DNA of 64,000 nucleotides from Parietaria judaica (lineage: Eukaryota > Streptophyta > Magnoliopsida > Rosales > Urticaceae): assembly GCA_954871525.1 (NCBI GenBank), contig OX940866.1, positions 13,725,001-13,789,000 on the forward strand, given 5' to 3'. A program made the position numbers and the translations under genes. Positions 33,643 through 45,690 of this stretch are shown here, piece by piece. The notes beneath the pieces are model-generated. The model saw only the letters and a list, made by a program, of their open reading frames with translations. It made no database searches and was not told the origin of the DNA. Positions within the stretch are counted from its first letter, which is position 1. Each line of letters starts with the position of its first letter.

Positions 33643-36429
33643 ATGTCGAAACGAGACGAATCACCCGAACGTGAGATGTCGGATCGAGAATCTTCACCCG
33701 AACTTGAAGAAACTAGGCTATCACCCGGTTAGTTCATATTTATTTGCATTGGTAATTGTTGTATTCGTCTAGTTTCTAAGATTGAGTTAATTATATTAGG
33801 CGAGAAAGAAACAAAACAAAGAATAAATCTAAAAGCTCAAGGAAGAAGAAAAGTGACTATTAAAAAGAGTCACTTTATCAAAGCATAAGGGGGAAAAAAT
33901 CTGTGTTAAATTTGATGTGAAAGAGCAACCGGAAGATACGGAAGGTGATCTTTAAGGAAGTTGGATTGGTGTGTGTACTCGGGAGTTCGCTCCAATAACT
34001 ATAATCGATTGGAGAGATAAAAAACATGATAAGGTGAAAGAACGGATATGGAATAAAATCGAGCAAGCATTCGTTGTTCCACCATGGTTCAAGGGAAAAT
34101 GTTTGTCAAGTGCATCGAATGCGGCAAGACAATTCCGGTACGATCTCGGTACCCTATTCAAGAGAGATGGCACGGATAAAGAAATTTATAATCGACCGGA
34201 TATTGTTGAGAAGTATTACACGAGCATCACGGCCGAAGTGTGGAAGGAGATTGTGAATAGTAGATTAAGCAAAAGGTTCGCTAAACTCTCGAAGCAAAAT
34301 AAAGCTCATAGAGAGCAAGTAGAATACCTTGCACATACGGGTCGAAACGGATATCGGAAGATTGATCAAAAAATTGTAAGGGTTCTAATTTTGTATTTTT
34401 TAATCTTACTTTATTGCCAAGCATCGAATAACATGTTTATTTTGTTTCGTAGTATGCCGAAAGTGGAGAATGGGCCACCCATTCCACACTTTGGTGCGTC
34501 ACGAGGAAGAACCCCGATGGTTCATTAAAGGACCCAACTTTGGAGCCAATAATTGAGAAAATAGTAAGTACTTAGTAGTTTTGATTATTTTTATTTATAT
34601 TAAATGTAGTTTGATTCTCTTATCATTGTTGTTTAATTGTTAGGACGAATATGTCACGCAAAAAGAAAATGGCGAGTTGGAATCCGATGAGGAGGTCGAC
34701 GTGTTGACAAGAGCGTTGGGAAAGAAAGACCACCCCGGACGGGTTCGGGGACAATCGAAATACGTCACAAAGCGAGCATATCACCGAGCATCCAACTCAA
34801 CGCCGAATGCCGTCGTCAAAAACCTCCAAGCGCAAATAGAAGAAATGAAAGCGGAAAATGCGGCGAAAGATGCGAAAATGGAAGAATGGAAGTCACAAAT
34901 GAAAGCTTTCATGAAACAAACAATGGCTCGAAATTTTGAAGGGAGTAATGATGCTTGCTCCCGTGGCGGCACTCCGGTTAGTCAACCTCTTGCTCCGGTT
35001 AGTCAACCGCTCGCTCCGGTTAGTCAACCTCTCGCTCCGGTTAGTTCGGCGAAAAAGACTAAGCCCGTACAGGTCGAAAATGAAAGCGGTGTTGGCCAAA
35101 GGGAATTGAGGGATGTACGCCCGGCGACGTCTCATCCAAGGACGCCGGTTTCCGGGGATGGTGGCGTCGGATGTCTTCTCTTCGACGACGCTTTTAAGGA
35201 CCATGTCGCAACGGGGAGGGCATATAACCTTTGTATCCCGAGCGAGGAACCTTTTCTCAATAATGAGTCCGCGTCGGCGTATACTTGGGTGTTAATTGAA
35301 GTGGTAACTTGTCCGGTCCGTCAATGGCCTCTCCAAAAAGAAACCCAATGTTTGGAATATCTCGATGACGCGGTCGGGCAAATTGTGCCTTGGTTGACAT
35401 CTTTAGTCAAGAAGGTTGGTTCCGAAGGTAGTCCAACTCTCAAATCCAAGCCAAAACAGGTTGCCAAAATTGCGGAAGACGGAAAAAAGATTAAGTTGGC
35501 GTCTGTTGTCCCGGAATTGAGATCGTTGGCCGATTATGCCAACAATTATATGCTTGCAAAGGACATCATATTGAAAGTTAATGATACAACTTGGATAAGT
35601 TTCGATGATGTACGAGAGTTTCTATTGCTCGAGGACGTGTGTGTGCGGTGGCTATCGATTTGTCAAAGGTATGTTTTCTATTTTTACATATTTATTTCCT
35701 TTGAAAATATGGATAATTTGTTTTAGTTGTACTTATAGTATGTTTGTATATACTTGTAGTTATTTATCACAAACATACATGCTAAAAAGTGATAAGAAGG
35801 ACTTGTACGGCTTCATTCCGCCATATAACGATTTGAACTACAAACGTCACGCCGAAAAAGAAAGGAGGACAGAAGAATTGAATGATGACGTGGTTGTTTG
35901 CTTCAACAATATAAAAAAATGCAAGAGAGACAAATTGTGGTTGATGCCATACAATAGTCACAATCATTGGACTCTCCTCGTGTATAATCCTTGGCGCAAT
36001 AGTGTGATCGTATTCGATTCACTTAAAAGTTCAAGAGGTTTGAATCCGCATTTAACCGAGTTTTTTGAAGAGTAAGTTCCTTTTTTAATATTGAATTATG
36101 TTTTTTTATTATTGATGTTTCAAATAAAAAATTCCGTATATTTAACTTTTAACTTTTTTTGTAGGCTAGGGAAAAAGTTCAAGTTACACCATTCAACCGG
36201 CATGAATTTGCACTCGGCGGTGAAAGTAACGATTTCAAAAACATGTCCGAAACAACCGGGAAATCACGAGTGCGGATATTTCGTCATGAGGTTCATGCAC
36301 GACATCGTCATCAAGGATACTTCGTATGTTGATAAAAAAAATATATATAGTTCAAAAGAGATAGATTTTCTTAGAGTTAGATTAGGTTTATTATTTCTTC
36401 AAAAATATTCTAAGTATGATGAAGAATAG
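33643..36429 (+). pseudogene. Transposase_24 plus Ulp1-type cysteine protease (CACTA gene 3), 5' part broken
   Basis: Predicted exons: 33643-33727, 33800-34375, 34453-34563, 34644-35668, 35760-36071 and 36165-36429, all with GT-AG borders and matching phases. Exon 2 resembles Transposase_24 (SWIGVCTREFAP, IIDWRD, NAARQFRYDLGTLFK). Exons 3-4 continue it (SGEWATHSTLW), with a probable coiled coil (~34800-34910) and three copies of PVSQPLA. The C-terminus is a C48/Ulp1 protease: His in NSHNHWTLLV, Asp in VIVFDSLKS, Gln-Cys in PKQPGNHECGYFV, so the triad is present. Damage: the exon 1 frame meets TAA at 33886-33888, a frame change is needed near 33870 to reach KGEKICVKFDVKEQ, and that frame has TAA at 33953-33955. 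From 33956 onward all exons are open. A misjudged exon 1-2 boundary is the main alternative. Confidence 0.82.
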
Positions 36430-36622
36430 AATACATTCTTAGGTATATATGGACACGGGTTCTATTTGTAATTATGAATGATACTTTTTGTAGGTACGGA
36501 AGTATATTTTGTATAAATCGGTTAATTTTGTAATTTATTTTATAAAATATATATTATTCACAGGGGATACAAAGCATCCGGGCGATATTTCGCCCGGTTT
36601 TTTTAATTTTATATGGGCATAT

Positions 36623-37245
36623 TCGACGACGCATGGAAAACCATCGTGGGAAGTGGAATATTTTGGCCAATCGGGCTGCAAATAGCCGCGGCAAACAAAA
36701 ATGTGCCGCGGCGTGTTTTAATCCGACGACGCATAAAAGTGTCGTCGGAATGAAACCTGCCGCGGCGCAAAAAAAGATGCCGCGGCGCACATTTTGCAGG
36801 GGAGATTAATTATGGGTTCTTTGTGTATAATCGCCGCGGCTAAGATAAATTCGCCGCGGCTGATTATGTTCCGACGACACTTACTATGTGTCGTTGGACA
36901 AAGTTCGCCGCGGCGCGTCTATGTTTGCCGCGGCTAATTAGACTGATTTATATGGGTTCTGTGAATAATTGCCGCGGCTAAGATAAATTCGCCGCGGCTG
37001 ATTATGTTCCGACGACACTTACTATGTGTCGTTGGACAATGTTAGCCGCGGCGCGTTTCTATTTGCCGCGGCGAACGATCGATCCGATGACACTTATTAA
37101 TTGTCGTCGGACCCATATTTCGACGACGTAAGTTTTTCCATCGTCGGATATCCAACGACGGTGAATCCGACGACACATAATAAGTGTAGTCGAATCTTCC
37201 GACTACACTTTTTAAGTGTAGTCGTATCCCTTATTTGTAGTAGTG
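36623..37245. repeat. CACTA right subterminal repeat block
   Basis: Twelve GCCGCGGC palindromes by eye, mostly in pairs with ~12-16-bp spacers, alternating with TTCCGACGACACTTACTATG-like palindromes. A ~120-bp unit (ATAATTGCCGCGGCTAAGAT type) occurs twice, near 36830 and 36970. The outermost ~120 bp change to GACTACACTT...AAGTGTAGTC hairpins before the terminal TTATTTGTAGTAGTG. Confidence 0.85.
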
Positions 37246-37248
37246 CAT

Positions 37249-37737
37249 GCTTCGTAGTTTTATTTCCTTTCACAAGACTGGTAGATGTAGCTGTACATAA
37301 TGTTTAACATGCTTCAAATTTAGTTTAAACATTAATGTGTTGAAATTATAATTTATATCTGGCTTGACATCCAGAGAGGGTTACTAAGTTTTTTACACAT
37401 TAATCGTATCGTTCATACTTTCAATTATAGGCGGATTAGAGAAGAAGTGCTTGGTCTAGTTATTAAGAGCACCGTGATGGATTTCACTCTTGTTTTCGTA
37501 ATGGATTTCACTCTTATTTTCGTGGTGGCTCGAAATTAAGTTTTTTAATGTCTTAAGTTAATATATATATATATATATATAAGCGGATTTAAATGTACAG
37601 TAAATGCACTACAAAACTAGTATATTTATATAATATAATATATAGACAAATCCCAGACAATAATAATGCCTCATAACAATGTTAACATGAGCGTGACACA
37701 TCTTTCCAAGACTAAACCCTCGATTCTTACCATTTAA

Positions 37738-37784
<47 letters not shown>

Positions 37785-38892
37785 TCTTATAATAATATAA
37801 GAGTTTAAATTCATTCCATGATAATTAACAAACAAACTATTGTAAATAAATAGACCGTTTATATCGAATAGATCGAATTGTCCAGTTTAGAATATAGTGC
37901 ATATTTCTTTATTGTTTGACTTTATTTTTCTCCATTCAGTTTGTTGCATACATTTATGGACATTAGCATGTGCCCAAAAATATATGAAAAAGATTCGAAT
38001 TGTAATTATTGCTTTCACGATTAAAAACTCGAAATTATCATGTTCAAGATGCTACAAATTTTTAATTAAATTGTTTTTTTTTCTTCAGAAACTTATATTT
38101 TTAACTAAGAACACTGAATTCAACGATGTATCTACATATATATAAATGATTTATAACGACGACCATAAATTTATTAATTTAAGGAAGCGCAAATTGTGCA
38201 AGAATTAAGGCAAAGAGAAAATGCAAGGAAATGGGTGAATGGTAATAAGCACTATGTCTATATGATTTTATTATTTCTTCAAATTAATTAATTCATACAA
38301 TCGTTATTCTATAAATAGTTTAGTTCTATTATTGTTATTATTATTTGGTCAATGGTCGAAAATAGTATATTTTTAGAGCAAGTATAACAATATGATTTTG
38401 AATAATATCATGAATACATAAAAATGTCGAGATCTAAATAACAAAAACATAGTAAATTGTTATTTATACGTTGACATAAAACATATCAATTAACAACTAA
38501 ACACCAACTCCTTATGTATTTGTCAAAGCTAAATACCAAAAAATACAAATGATATAAATCTATAAGTTCAAAAGGCAAATTGATACAAACAAATAAAAAA
38601 TAAAATTTAAGAAGTAATACACACAAAATGATATTTTTTTTAGGGGAAAATACAATAATAAAAAAAAAGTTTTATGGGACAAGTATAATTACTCAAACTG
38701 ATTGATCGTTATTTATATATATATAAAATAGCTTTTGTATATTTAAGATGATTCCATTTTCCATTCCCAAATGAAGAATTATGGTATTTTTTTTTTTTTT
38801 TGTTAAGGAGAATTATATAGCTGGTTTTCTGAATTTATGAACCCTATATTTACAAGATTAAGTGATCAATATTAAGAAGAAAAAGAAGCTAA

Positions 38893-38923
<31 letters not shown>

Positions 38924-40065
38924 ATTTAACACTCAACTGAGTTACGTGTCTATTTATACAAACAAAAAGTCAAAAAATTACTTTTTAATTGTTTTTCTTT
39001 GGAGGAGAACAGCTTTGATGATCATACGTAGTAGTAGTCTTATGAATGCGATGTTCTTACGCATATAATTAGCAATTTTGTATATTATGCAACAATAATA
39101 ATATAGCTGTGAATGTGAAGTAAAAAAATAATTAAAAAATATCTCTTTTAATTTGAGCAGGTGAAAAAAAAAAAAAAAAATTGGTTAGTAAGTTGCAAAT
39201 TTACCCCATTGTTAACAAGGAAAAAAGGGGCCTATAGTTGTCTAATGGTTTTTATGGTATTTCGTCGTATTTTTTTAAAATAAAAAAAAAAAACGCGTAG
39301 ATGAGTTTCTGGGGCATATTTTCGGCGGGCCGGACGGGTTTTTGTTACATTGATGAAGGGACTCAATGTATTTTTCACATGTTTGTGTAGTTTTTGGGTT
39401 ACAAGTAATCATACATTTGACAAAATGGTAGCAATGGCAAGTTCAAAGTGAAGCCATATATGTTTCTGTCATTCTGTGATTGAACCATTTTACCAAGAAA
39501 TTAAAGTGGCATAATATTTTAATAAACAATGCACTTTGTAATGAAAGTGAGGAACATTCAAAATGCCCTGCTTCTTTTTGCTCATTATTTAATTTTGGAT
39601 CTAATATTATATGTATGTATGTATAAACCGAACCCTATTGTCTCATAATTAATGTTAGCTAACAAAAAGATCTCTAATTTTATAATGCAAAATATGATAA
39701 TTGGAAGCTGCCATGTGAGCATGTGATTTGATCCTCCTTTTCCCTGTCCAATTTCTTCAGCTTCATTTAGGGAAGAAAAAATGGGGAAATAATAGAAAAG
39801 CAGAAAGAGCTTTTATCTAAGATTGAATATAAACCTGTAAATATGGGTTCAAATCCGGATTTGATTTTGTTTTTCACCAAATCTGAAAATTTTGGAACCA
39901 AAATTTCCCAATTTTATATTTTTCTTATTTTTCGTATACAATAACTAAAATTCACGTGGCATCAAGATCTAACGCCCATCGGTAATTAGTTAAATCGTAC
40001 CAATCGGTACGACCGTCGGTAATTGGTTTGATCGTAAAATTCAGTCTACAAGAAATTCACCGGTC
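37249..40065. other. AT-rich gene-free DNA
   Basis: No gene supported. Contains (TA)n tracts at 37561-37581, 37741-37782 and near 38900, poly-A/T runs (38788, 39160) and scattered short frames without domain features. Confidence 0.4.
37741..37782. repeat. (TA)21 microsatellite
   Basis: Uninterrupted TA dinucleotides over 42 bp, the longest such pure tract in this interval; likely length-variable. Confidence 0.95.
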
Positions 40066-40165
40066 AATTCGTAGCTCAGTTGGTTAACATCTAAAATTGG
40101 ATTAGTCATTAATCAATCCAACCTTGACACATCCAATGTTTCAAGGGTCATGTGTAGCAATAAAT
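40066..40165 (+). mobile_element. Possible tRNA-derived SINE head or tRNA relic
   Basis: GTAGCTCAGTTGG at 40071-40083 is a good Pol III A-box, as in tRNAs. About 55 bp downstream GTTTCAAGGGTCA is a weak B-box candidate. The segment does not fold into a complete tRNA by eye: no acceptor stem match and no clear anticodon arm. An old SINE or tRNA fragment is more likely than a functional gene. Confidence 0.3.
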
Positions 40166-41219
40166 TTATAAAATTGGATCTGCATAATCAGTATTTTGAA
40201 AAAGTTAAGAAAACTTTATTAGTATTTCTAATATTATATTTTGGTTCTCAATTTTTTTTAATAAAAAACCTCATATTTTCTTTAGTTTTTCACATTAATT
40301 TTTATATTATCGTTCAAAATTCCTCCAAAACCTTATCACGATAAGAATATTTTTATATATTATATTTATATTTTGAATAATATTTATTTTTCGGTATCCG
40401 TATTAATTTTGTAATATATTATAAAATCAAATAAAAAAATTGATATTAATTGTAAAAAAAAAAAACTTTACGAAATCCTAATAATTCATATGTACCACCT
40501 TTTATATACTTACCGTTCTTTGGGTAAAAAGAGTGCCTAAAAGCAATGAAAAGGAATCATACATCCAAAATTACTACACTATACTAGAATCTCCTTTTCA
40601 TTTTCATGTGTTCTTTCACTTTCCTTTTACTCCTTTATTTATCTATTTAATCATTTTTATCAGTCCCTTCAAATTTGTAGAAGTGTAGCCAATTTGCGTA
40701 GCAAAAAAGCTGCAGAGCACTCAATTGACTTTCACATGCGGTTTCCTAGCACATTATATTTCCATAAGCTCATAAATATCAAAATTCAAAAAAAAAAAAA
40801 AAAAAAGTAGTGTTTCACTTCAATTTTTCAAAATCATAATCCTAACCTAAAATTAAATTAAAAATCATCACAAATGTATGGGACAGACAAACAATATGAC
40901 ATTTTTGAAACCCTAAATCATTAAACTAAATAATTAGGATGGCTTGTCTTCATTGCTTATTTTTATTGCTGTAGTTAATCAAAGGTCTTAACTTTTATGC
41001 CTAGTTAACATGTCCAAAAGGAAGCTTCATATCAAAAAATAACAAATATAAAAATTGCACATGTTCTTGTAGTTTATAGCAGGCAGCAGCCACAAAATAG
41101 TATTAAGATTTCATCCAAGGGCTCCTAATTTTCCACGTCACACTTATAAATAAATAAAAACTTCTTTATCTTTTCTCATATATTTTTTTTCTGGTAGCTG
41201 AAAAGAATCTTCATGTAGC
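40166..41219. other. AT-rich gene-free DNA left of the hAT element
   Basis: No gene or repeat family recognised. Several poly-A/T runs, the longest near 40790. Confidence 0.4.
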
Positions 41220-41227
41220 CCTAGAGA
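41220..41227. repeat. 8-bp hAT target-site duplication, left
   Basis: CCTAGAGA immediately before the terminal TAGAGCTGCACACC; exact copy at 45693-45700. Confidence 0.92.
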
Positions 41228-41244
41228 TAGAGCTGCACACCGTT

Positions 41245-41350
41245 GCATCGCGATGGGTCGCGACTAAAGTCGCCAAAATCGCGAGTTGTCCGGTCGCGAT
41301 GCGTCGTAGCGTGGCTGGTCGCGATGCGTCGCGACGTGGTCGCGATTTAG
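41245..41350. repeat. hAT left subterminal CGCGA cluster
   Basis: TCGCGATG/GTCGCGAC/GGTCGCGATGCGTCG words repeat about eight times in 105 bp next to the terminal repeat. Clustered short GC words near hAT ends are usually transposase-binding sites; here that role is inferred. Confidence 0.7.
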
Positions 41351-41810
41351 CGAGGAAGGACCAAAAAAAGGGCTGCGGCAAAAGTTATTTTTTGTTTCCA
41401 ATGTTTAATTTTATTAGTTTTTATCCGAATTTAAGTATTAAATTATGTAAACTTATTATTTAAACTTTATTTATTTCAAAATTAATATTTTAGTATGTTA
41501 TTATTGTGTAACATATTATTAATTTTAATTTATAAGTTAATTTTTAAGTTGTAATATATGTTAATAAGTATTAATGTGTACCATATTAATAATTATTAAA
41601 ATTCTAAAACAAATAAGTAAATATGATAAAACAAGATATTAAAAAAAAAGTTGTATTATTCATTGTGAATATTACAATATGGTGGAAGAAGTTGTAAATA
41701 TTCAGTGTAAATATTACAAGATGCCTCACTAAAACCTCTCTTGAAAAACCCTCCTTAGGGACATAAAACCAAGAGAGGAAATAGCACATCATATTGGCGT
41801 TTACATTGCG

Positions 41811-44800
41811 TCACTCGGGGAACCAGTCGTTAAACCTTTGCGTCATAAGCTCTAGGTCGGTTGGCTCGGACCGTTGGGCGATGGTGGGGTTGCGGAACAT
41901 CCAATCGTTCAACACCACCGCTTTCTCGAGGTGTGTGGGAGTTGTTGACGCCCTCCGGTCGTCGATTATATGCTGAGCCGAGCTGAACGCGCTCTCCGAA
42001 GCAACGCTGGAAATGGGGATGGACAGTAGATCCCTCGCCATTCTCGCCAATATCGGGAATCTTTCCCGTTGATTCTTCCACCATCCAATCACATCGAACT
42101 CGACGGAGTCCTCGTCGATCCGCAGGCCGTAGTACCGCTTCAGTTCTTGCGGGGCACCGTCCGTTTCCTCCGCTCGTGCCGGTGGCGTACCGGATCCCGA
42201 TGCTTCTCCGCGATCCAGTCTTTGCTTCAGTCTCCGGACAAATGCTAGGCCGGTCTTGGTTGGGCTTTCCATAACTGCCCTTTGCTCCGCCTCCACGTTG
42301 AACTGTGGGAACCGCCGGTCGTATTCACTGTAAAGTTCATAAAAAGCTTCATTAACAACCTTAATATAATCAGTGTAATCCACCCCTAAGTTTGTCCCGA
42401 TTGCTGACATCAAAGGCCCGAACGTAAACATAATACGGGGATCCAAGATAGCACCGAAACAATACGAAAAAGGGGGTGGATCCCAATAACTTTTGAATTT
42501 TGCAACCATTCCCTCAATCATGGGCGAAATAACAGGGTCATTTGCGAATTCAGAAAAAGTGTTTGTAATTTCGTAAAGACCCGAAAGACCATGATTCAAG
42601 GAAGGTTGTCTTTGGTTTGAAAAATTTAAAGTAACAGCGTAAAAGGGTTTAAGGAATTGGGTGAATTTCTGGGCCATTTCCCATTCTGCCTCCGTGATCC
42701 GCTCCGAGGCCTCTAGTTCGGTGAGGAGGAAAGCGCTTAACGGTAATATCTGTCTACAAACAACTGAAAGCATTAGATATGTAGAGTTCCATCGTGTATT
42801 GTTGTCTAAACCAAACTTATTAGCTTTATGATTGTGCTCTTTACAAAATCGTCTCCACCTAACAACGGTTTGAGAATGCCGGATCCAATCGACAACGCCG
42901 CGTATTTTGTCAACGTGCCCTGAAATATTTCGTTCCCCCGTTCTAGCAATTAAATTAATGATGTGACAAGCACATTTTTGATGTAAAATATTACGAAAAG
43001 GAGAACCGGGCAAACTATTTTCTAAGATAGTAATAGCGGCGTTATTGTTTGCGGCATTGTCTAACGTAATAGAAATGATACGATTTTGCAAACCCCAATC
43101 ATTGAATAATTCTATTAATTTATCGGAAATGTTTTTGCCGGTATGGCGACACTCGAATGGTGACATGTTTAAAAGTTTTTGACATGGATCCCAATTCTCG
43201 TCGACGTAATGGGCGGTCAGACTCAAATAGTCGTTAAGACTCGGACCGCTCCACAAGTCGGTGGTAAAAGCAACGTTAATGTTGGACATTTTGAAAAAAT
43301 CGACCAAATAATTTTTTTGCATTTTGTAAGCATTTTCCATGTCCCTGGTATATGTCGTACGGGAAAACTGTTCGTAAGACGGATTAACCCTTTGCATATA
43401 TTGTGTATGCGCAGGGTTTTCCACCAAACTCATCGGTGCGCCCGTAGACAGTAACCACTCGAGGGTCCATTTCCGTAAATTTTCGGTGGTAAGAGCACTT
43501 ACATGTGCTGTGTTTACCTCGTTACCATCTCCGTAGCACGCTTTCTTATGTCGCGTCAAGTAGCCGGTTCCTTTGTCCCCCAACGCATCGAGGGTTTCAT
43601 GGCACTTCTTGCACGTGGCGATCTTGATTCGAACACCGTTCTCCACCCGTCGTTCCTCGTGAAAATAATCCCACACCTTCGCTTTGTTTGGTCGTCCCCA
43701 CAACAAGGCAGGAGGACTTTCCCTATTAAAAATATACGGGAGAAAAAAGGTTAACAAAATAAAAATGGGTATTAATTTTACATGGATTAAATATTAATAT
43801 TAATCATATTAATTAATTAAATTTCATATAGTTAATTAAAAGAGTTAACGAAATTAAAAATGGTATTTTCTATGTGTGCAAATCATTATCAAGCTCTTTT
43901 TGACGGAACTCCCCGAGGTTCCACGGCCAGATCGACTGGAAAGGATGCTATGATCTCGCTTTATGCCCAAGCTTTTCTAGACAGAACTCCCCGAGGTTCC
44001 CAGGCTAGCTTGGAGGAGATTGCAAAGCAAACCTTATTTAAAAACCAATCTTTCTAAGACACCGTATTCCATTAAGAACTTTATAATAATCACCACACAT
44101 ACAAATTACCATTTTTAATCCCGTTAACTTATTAAATATCAAGAAAATCGTTTCTGATGTGGAAGATCAGTCGGAACCGCAACCACAGAGCATACTAAGA
44201 CTTTCAAGATACGTGACAAATTAATTAAATAAACTAAAATAATTAAACTATTATATTTATCGTAAAAAAAATTAAACGAAATTAATTAATTAAGATAATA
44301 TGATTAAATGATAATTAAATCTCAAGAAAATCGTTTCTGATGTGGAAGATCAGTCGGAACCGCAACCACAGAGCATACTAAGACTTTCAAGTGATTATTA
44401 TTTAATAATTATTAATTATTAAAAATTAATTATTATTTTTCAATTATTTTTTTTAATTATTATTTATTACTTATTAATTATTAATTATTATTTATTATTA
44501 AGTACTAACTTATTAATTAATAAAAAATTAATAATTAATGAAATAAAAAAAGGATTAAAGGTTATTACCCGGTAGAAGGACGTCGACTTCGTCGAGGACG
44601 GGCAACGGAGGCTTCACCGCTATCTTGATTGGAAGGTTGAGGAGAACCGCGGTTGTACACCCCGATATTTGAACCACGGATCGAGGGCGGCGTTTGATAG
44701 TCGTCGGGATCGGCATCGTCGGGACGTTGAGTTTGGTCGGGATCGGCATCCTCGGGACCCTGAGGTTCGTCGGGATCGGCACCTTCGGGACCTTGAGCTC

Positions 44801-45128
44801 CGTATTCGGCACCTTCCCGTAACATGAGATTGAAAAAAGGATCGTTATTTCCCCCCCTACATTGAGCCACCGCGTCGACCAACTCTGGGGGCACACGGTC
44901 GGGATTGGCGTGGTGCTGGGCCACCGCCCGGACTAGACTAGGTCTTAGAGACCGTACTGTATCGTCGGGATAATCTGGATTGTGAGGGGAAGGGAATAGT
45001 TCTGCCGGTAGCCTAACGGGAATGTAGCCGTCGGGATAAGTGTCTGATGTTCCCCCTTGTAGAAATTGGGGTTGCAAATTCCTGGCCGCCCTTCGACCCC
45101 CGGAACTACCGCCGCTTCTTCGAGACAT
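41811..45128 (-). CDS. hAT transposase with BED zinc finger, apparently intact
   Basis: Two exons on the minus strand, 45128-44569 and 43722-41811, joined by an 846-bp GT-AG intron (ACCGG|GTAATA...TTTAATAG|GGAAAG), give 823 residues. Exon 1 encodes a low-complexity N-terminal region: basic MSRRSGGSSGGRRAARN, then acidic Pro/Asp repeats (GADPDEPQ, DADPDQTQ, DADPDDYQ) and a basic tail. Exon 2 opens with a BED finger (ATCKKCHETLD...LTRHKKAC, ~residues 200-250). The hAT RNase H-like core has Asp in FTTDLWSG and in ITLDNAANN, CACHIINLIA, and WRRFCKEH...NTRWNSTYLML. The C-terminal dimerisation domain is WWKNQRERFPILARMARD...SSVASESAFS (~730-800). Length is usual for plant hAT transposases. Alternatively exon 1 could be a separate upstream gene, but the splice phase is exact. 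Confidence 0.9.
44139..44208. repeat. 70-bp direct repeat, copy 1, in the hAT intron
   Basis: TCAAGAAAATCGTTTCTGAT to ACTAAGACTTTCAAG, identical by eye to 44322-44391. Flanking intron is AT-rich; the repeated segment is markedly more GC-rich. Confidence 0.93.
44322..44391. repeat. 70-bp direct repeat, copy 2, in the hAT intron
   Basis: Identical copy of 44139-44208, 183 bp away in the same orientation. The AT-rich DNA around the two copies differs. Confidence 0.93.
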
Positions 45129-45282
45129 AATGATAGAACTTTAGGAATTTAGAACTTTGGAACTTTGGAACTTTAGAACTTTGGAACTTTGGAGATTGAG
45201 AGTGGAAAAAACTTGGAGAGTTGAGAGAATTTGAGAGAGAGTTGAGAGATTGTTGGTGAGGAAATGAGGGAGGAAGAGGTGG

Positions 45283-45290
45283 TATTTATA
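45283..45290 (-). promoter_or_regulatory. Putative TATA box of the hAT transposase gene
   Basis: Reads CCCTATAAATACC on the minus strand, about 155 bp upstream of the transposase ATG at 45128, and followed by a CT-rich stretch. Position and sequence fit a plant core promoter. Confidence 0.6.
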
Positions 45291-45529
45291 GGGTTTTAGG
45301 AGAGGGTGGGGTGGGTGAATAATTATTGTGGTGGGTGAAGTGGGTGAATAATTGTGAGGAGAAAGTGGGTGAAAAAATATTGAAATTTGAAATTTTAGGG
45401 TTGGAATTCGAGTAAAGTGTGTAATAATTGTGGTTGGGGAATAAATTTTGGGTAAAAATTGTGTTATTTTCGCCACCAACAAACACAAATTTTCACTCCT
45501 CTCGGATCGATGACGTGGCGTCATCTCAG

Positions 45530-45690
45530 CCACACGATCAACGACGCGGATCGACCCCTCACACGTCGCGATTTCCCCTCCTCGTCGCGACGAATCGCGA
45601 CTTTTGCCGCGTGAATCGCGACGCGCGCGACTCGCACTGTAGGCGTCGCGACGCGTCGCGTCGTGGGTGGCGACGAAAGGTGTGCACCTC
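45530..45690. repeat. hAT right subterminal CGCGA cluster
   Basis: GTCGCGATT, GTCGCGACGAATCGCGAC, AATCGCGACGCGCGCGAC and CGTCGCGACGCGTCGCG occur within 160 bp of the right terminal repeat, mirroring the left cluster. Confidence 0.72.

Larger units (their letters stand above)
25357..37245 (+). mobile_element. Complete CACTA (En/Spm) transposon, 11.9 kb
   Basis: Starts CACTACTACAAATA and ends TATTTGTAGTAGTG, a 14-bp perfect terminal inverted repeat followed by weaker similarity. It is flanked by a 3-bp duplication, CAT at 25354-25356 and 37246-37248. It carries three rightward genes: Transposase_32-type, TNP2-type transposase, and Transposase_24 plus Ulp1. GC-rich subterminal-type blocks lie at both ends and also between the genes. 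The termini look intact. TNP2 and the third gene are each damaged near the 5' end, so autonomy is doubtful. Confidence 0.95.

Noticed and set aside
43860..44057. 65-residue plus-strand frame in the hAT intron with a repeated TPRGS phrase
   Set aside because: It lies opposite a well-defined intron, is unrelated to known families, and its repeat reflects a short DNA duplication (AACTCCCCGAGGTTCC).
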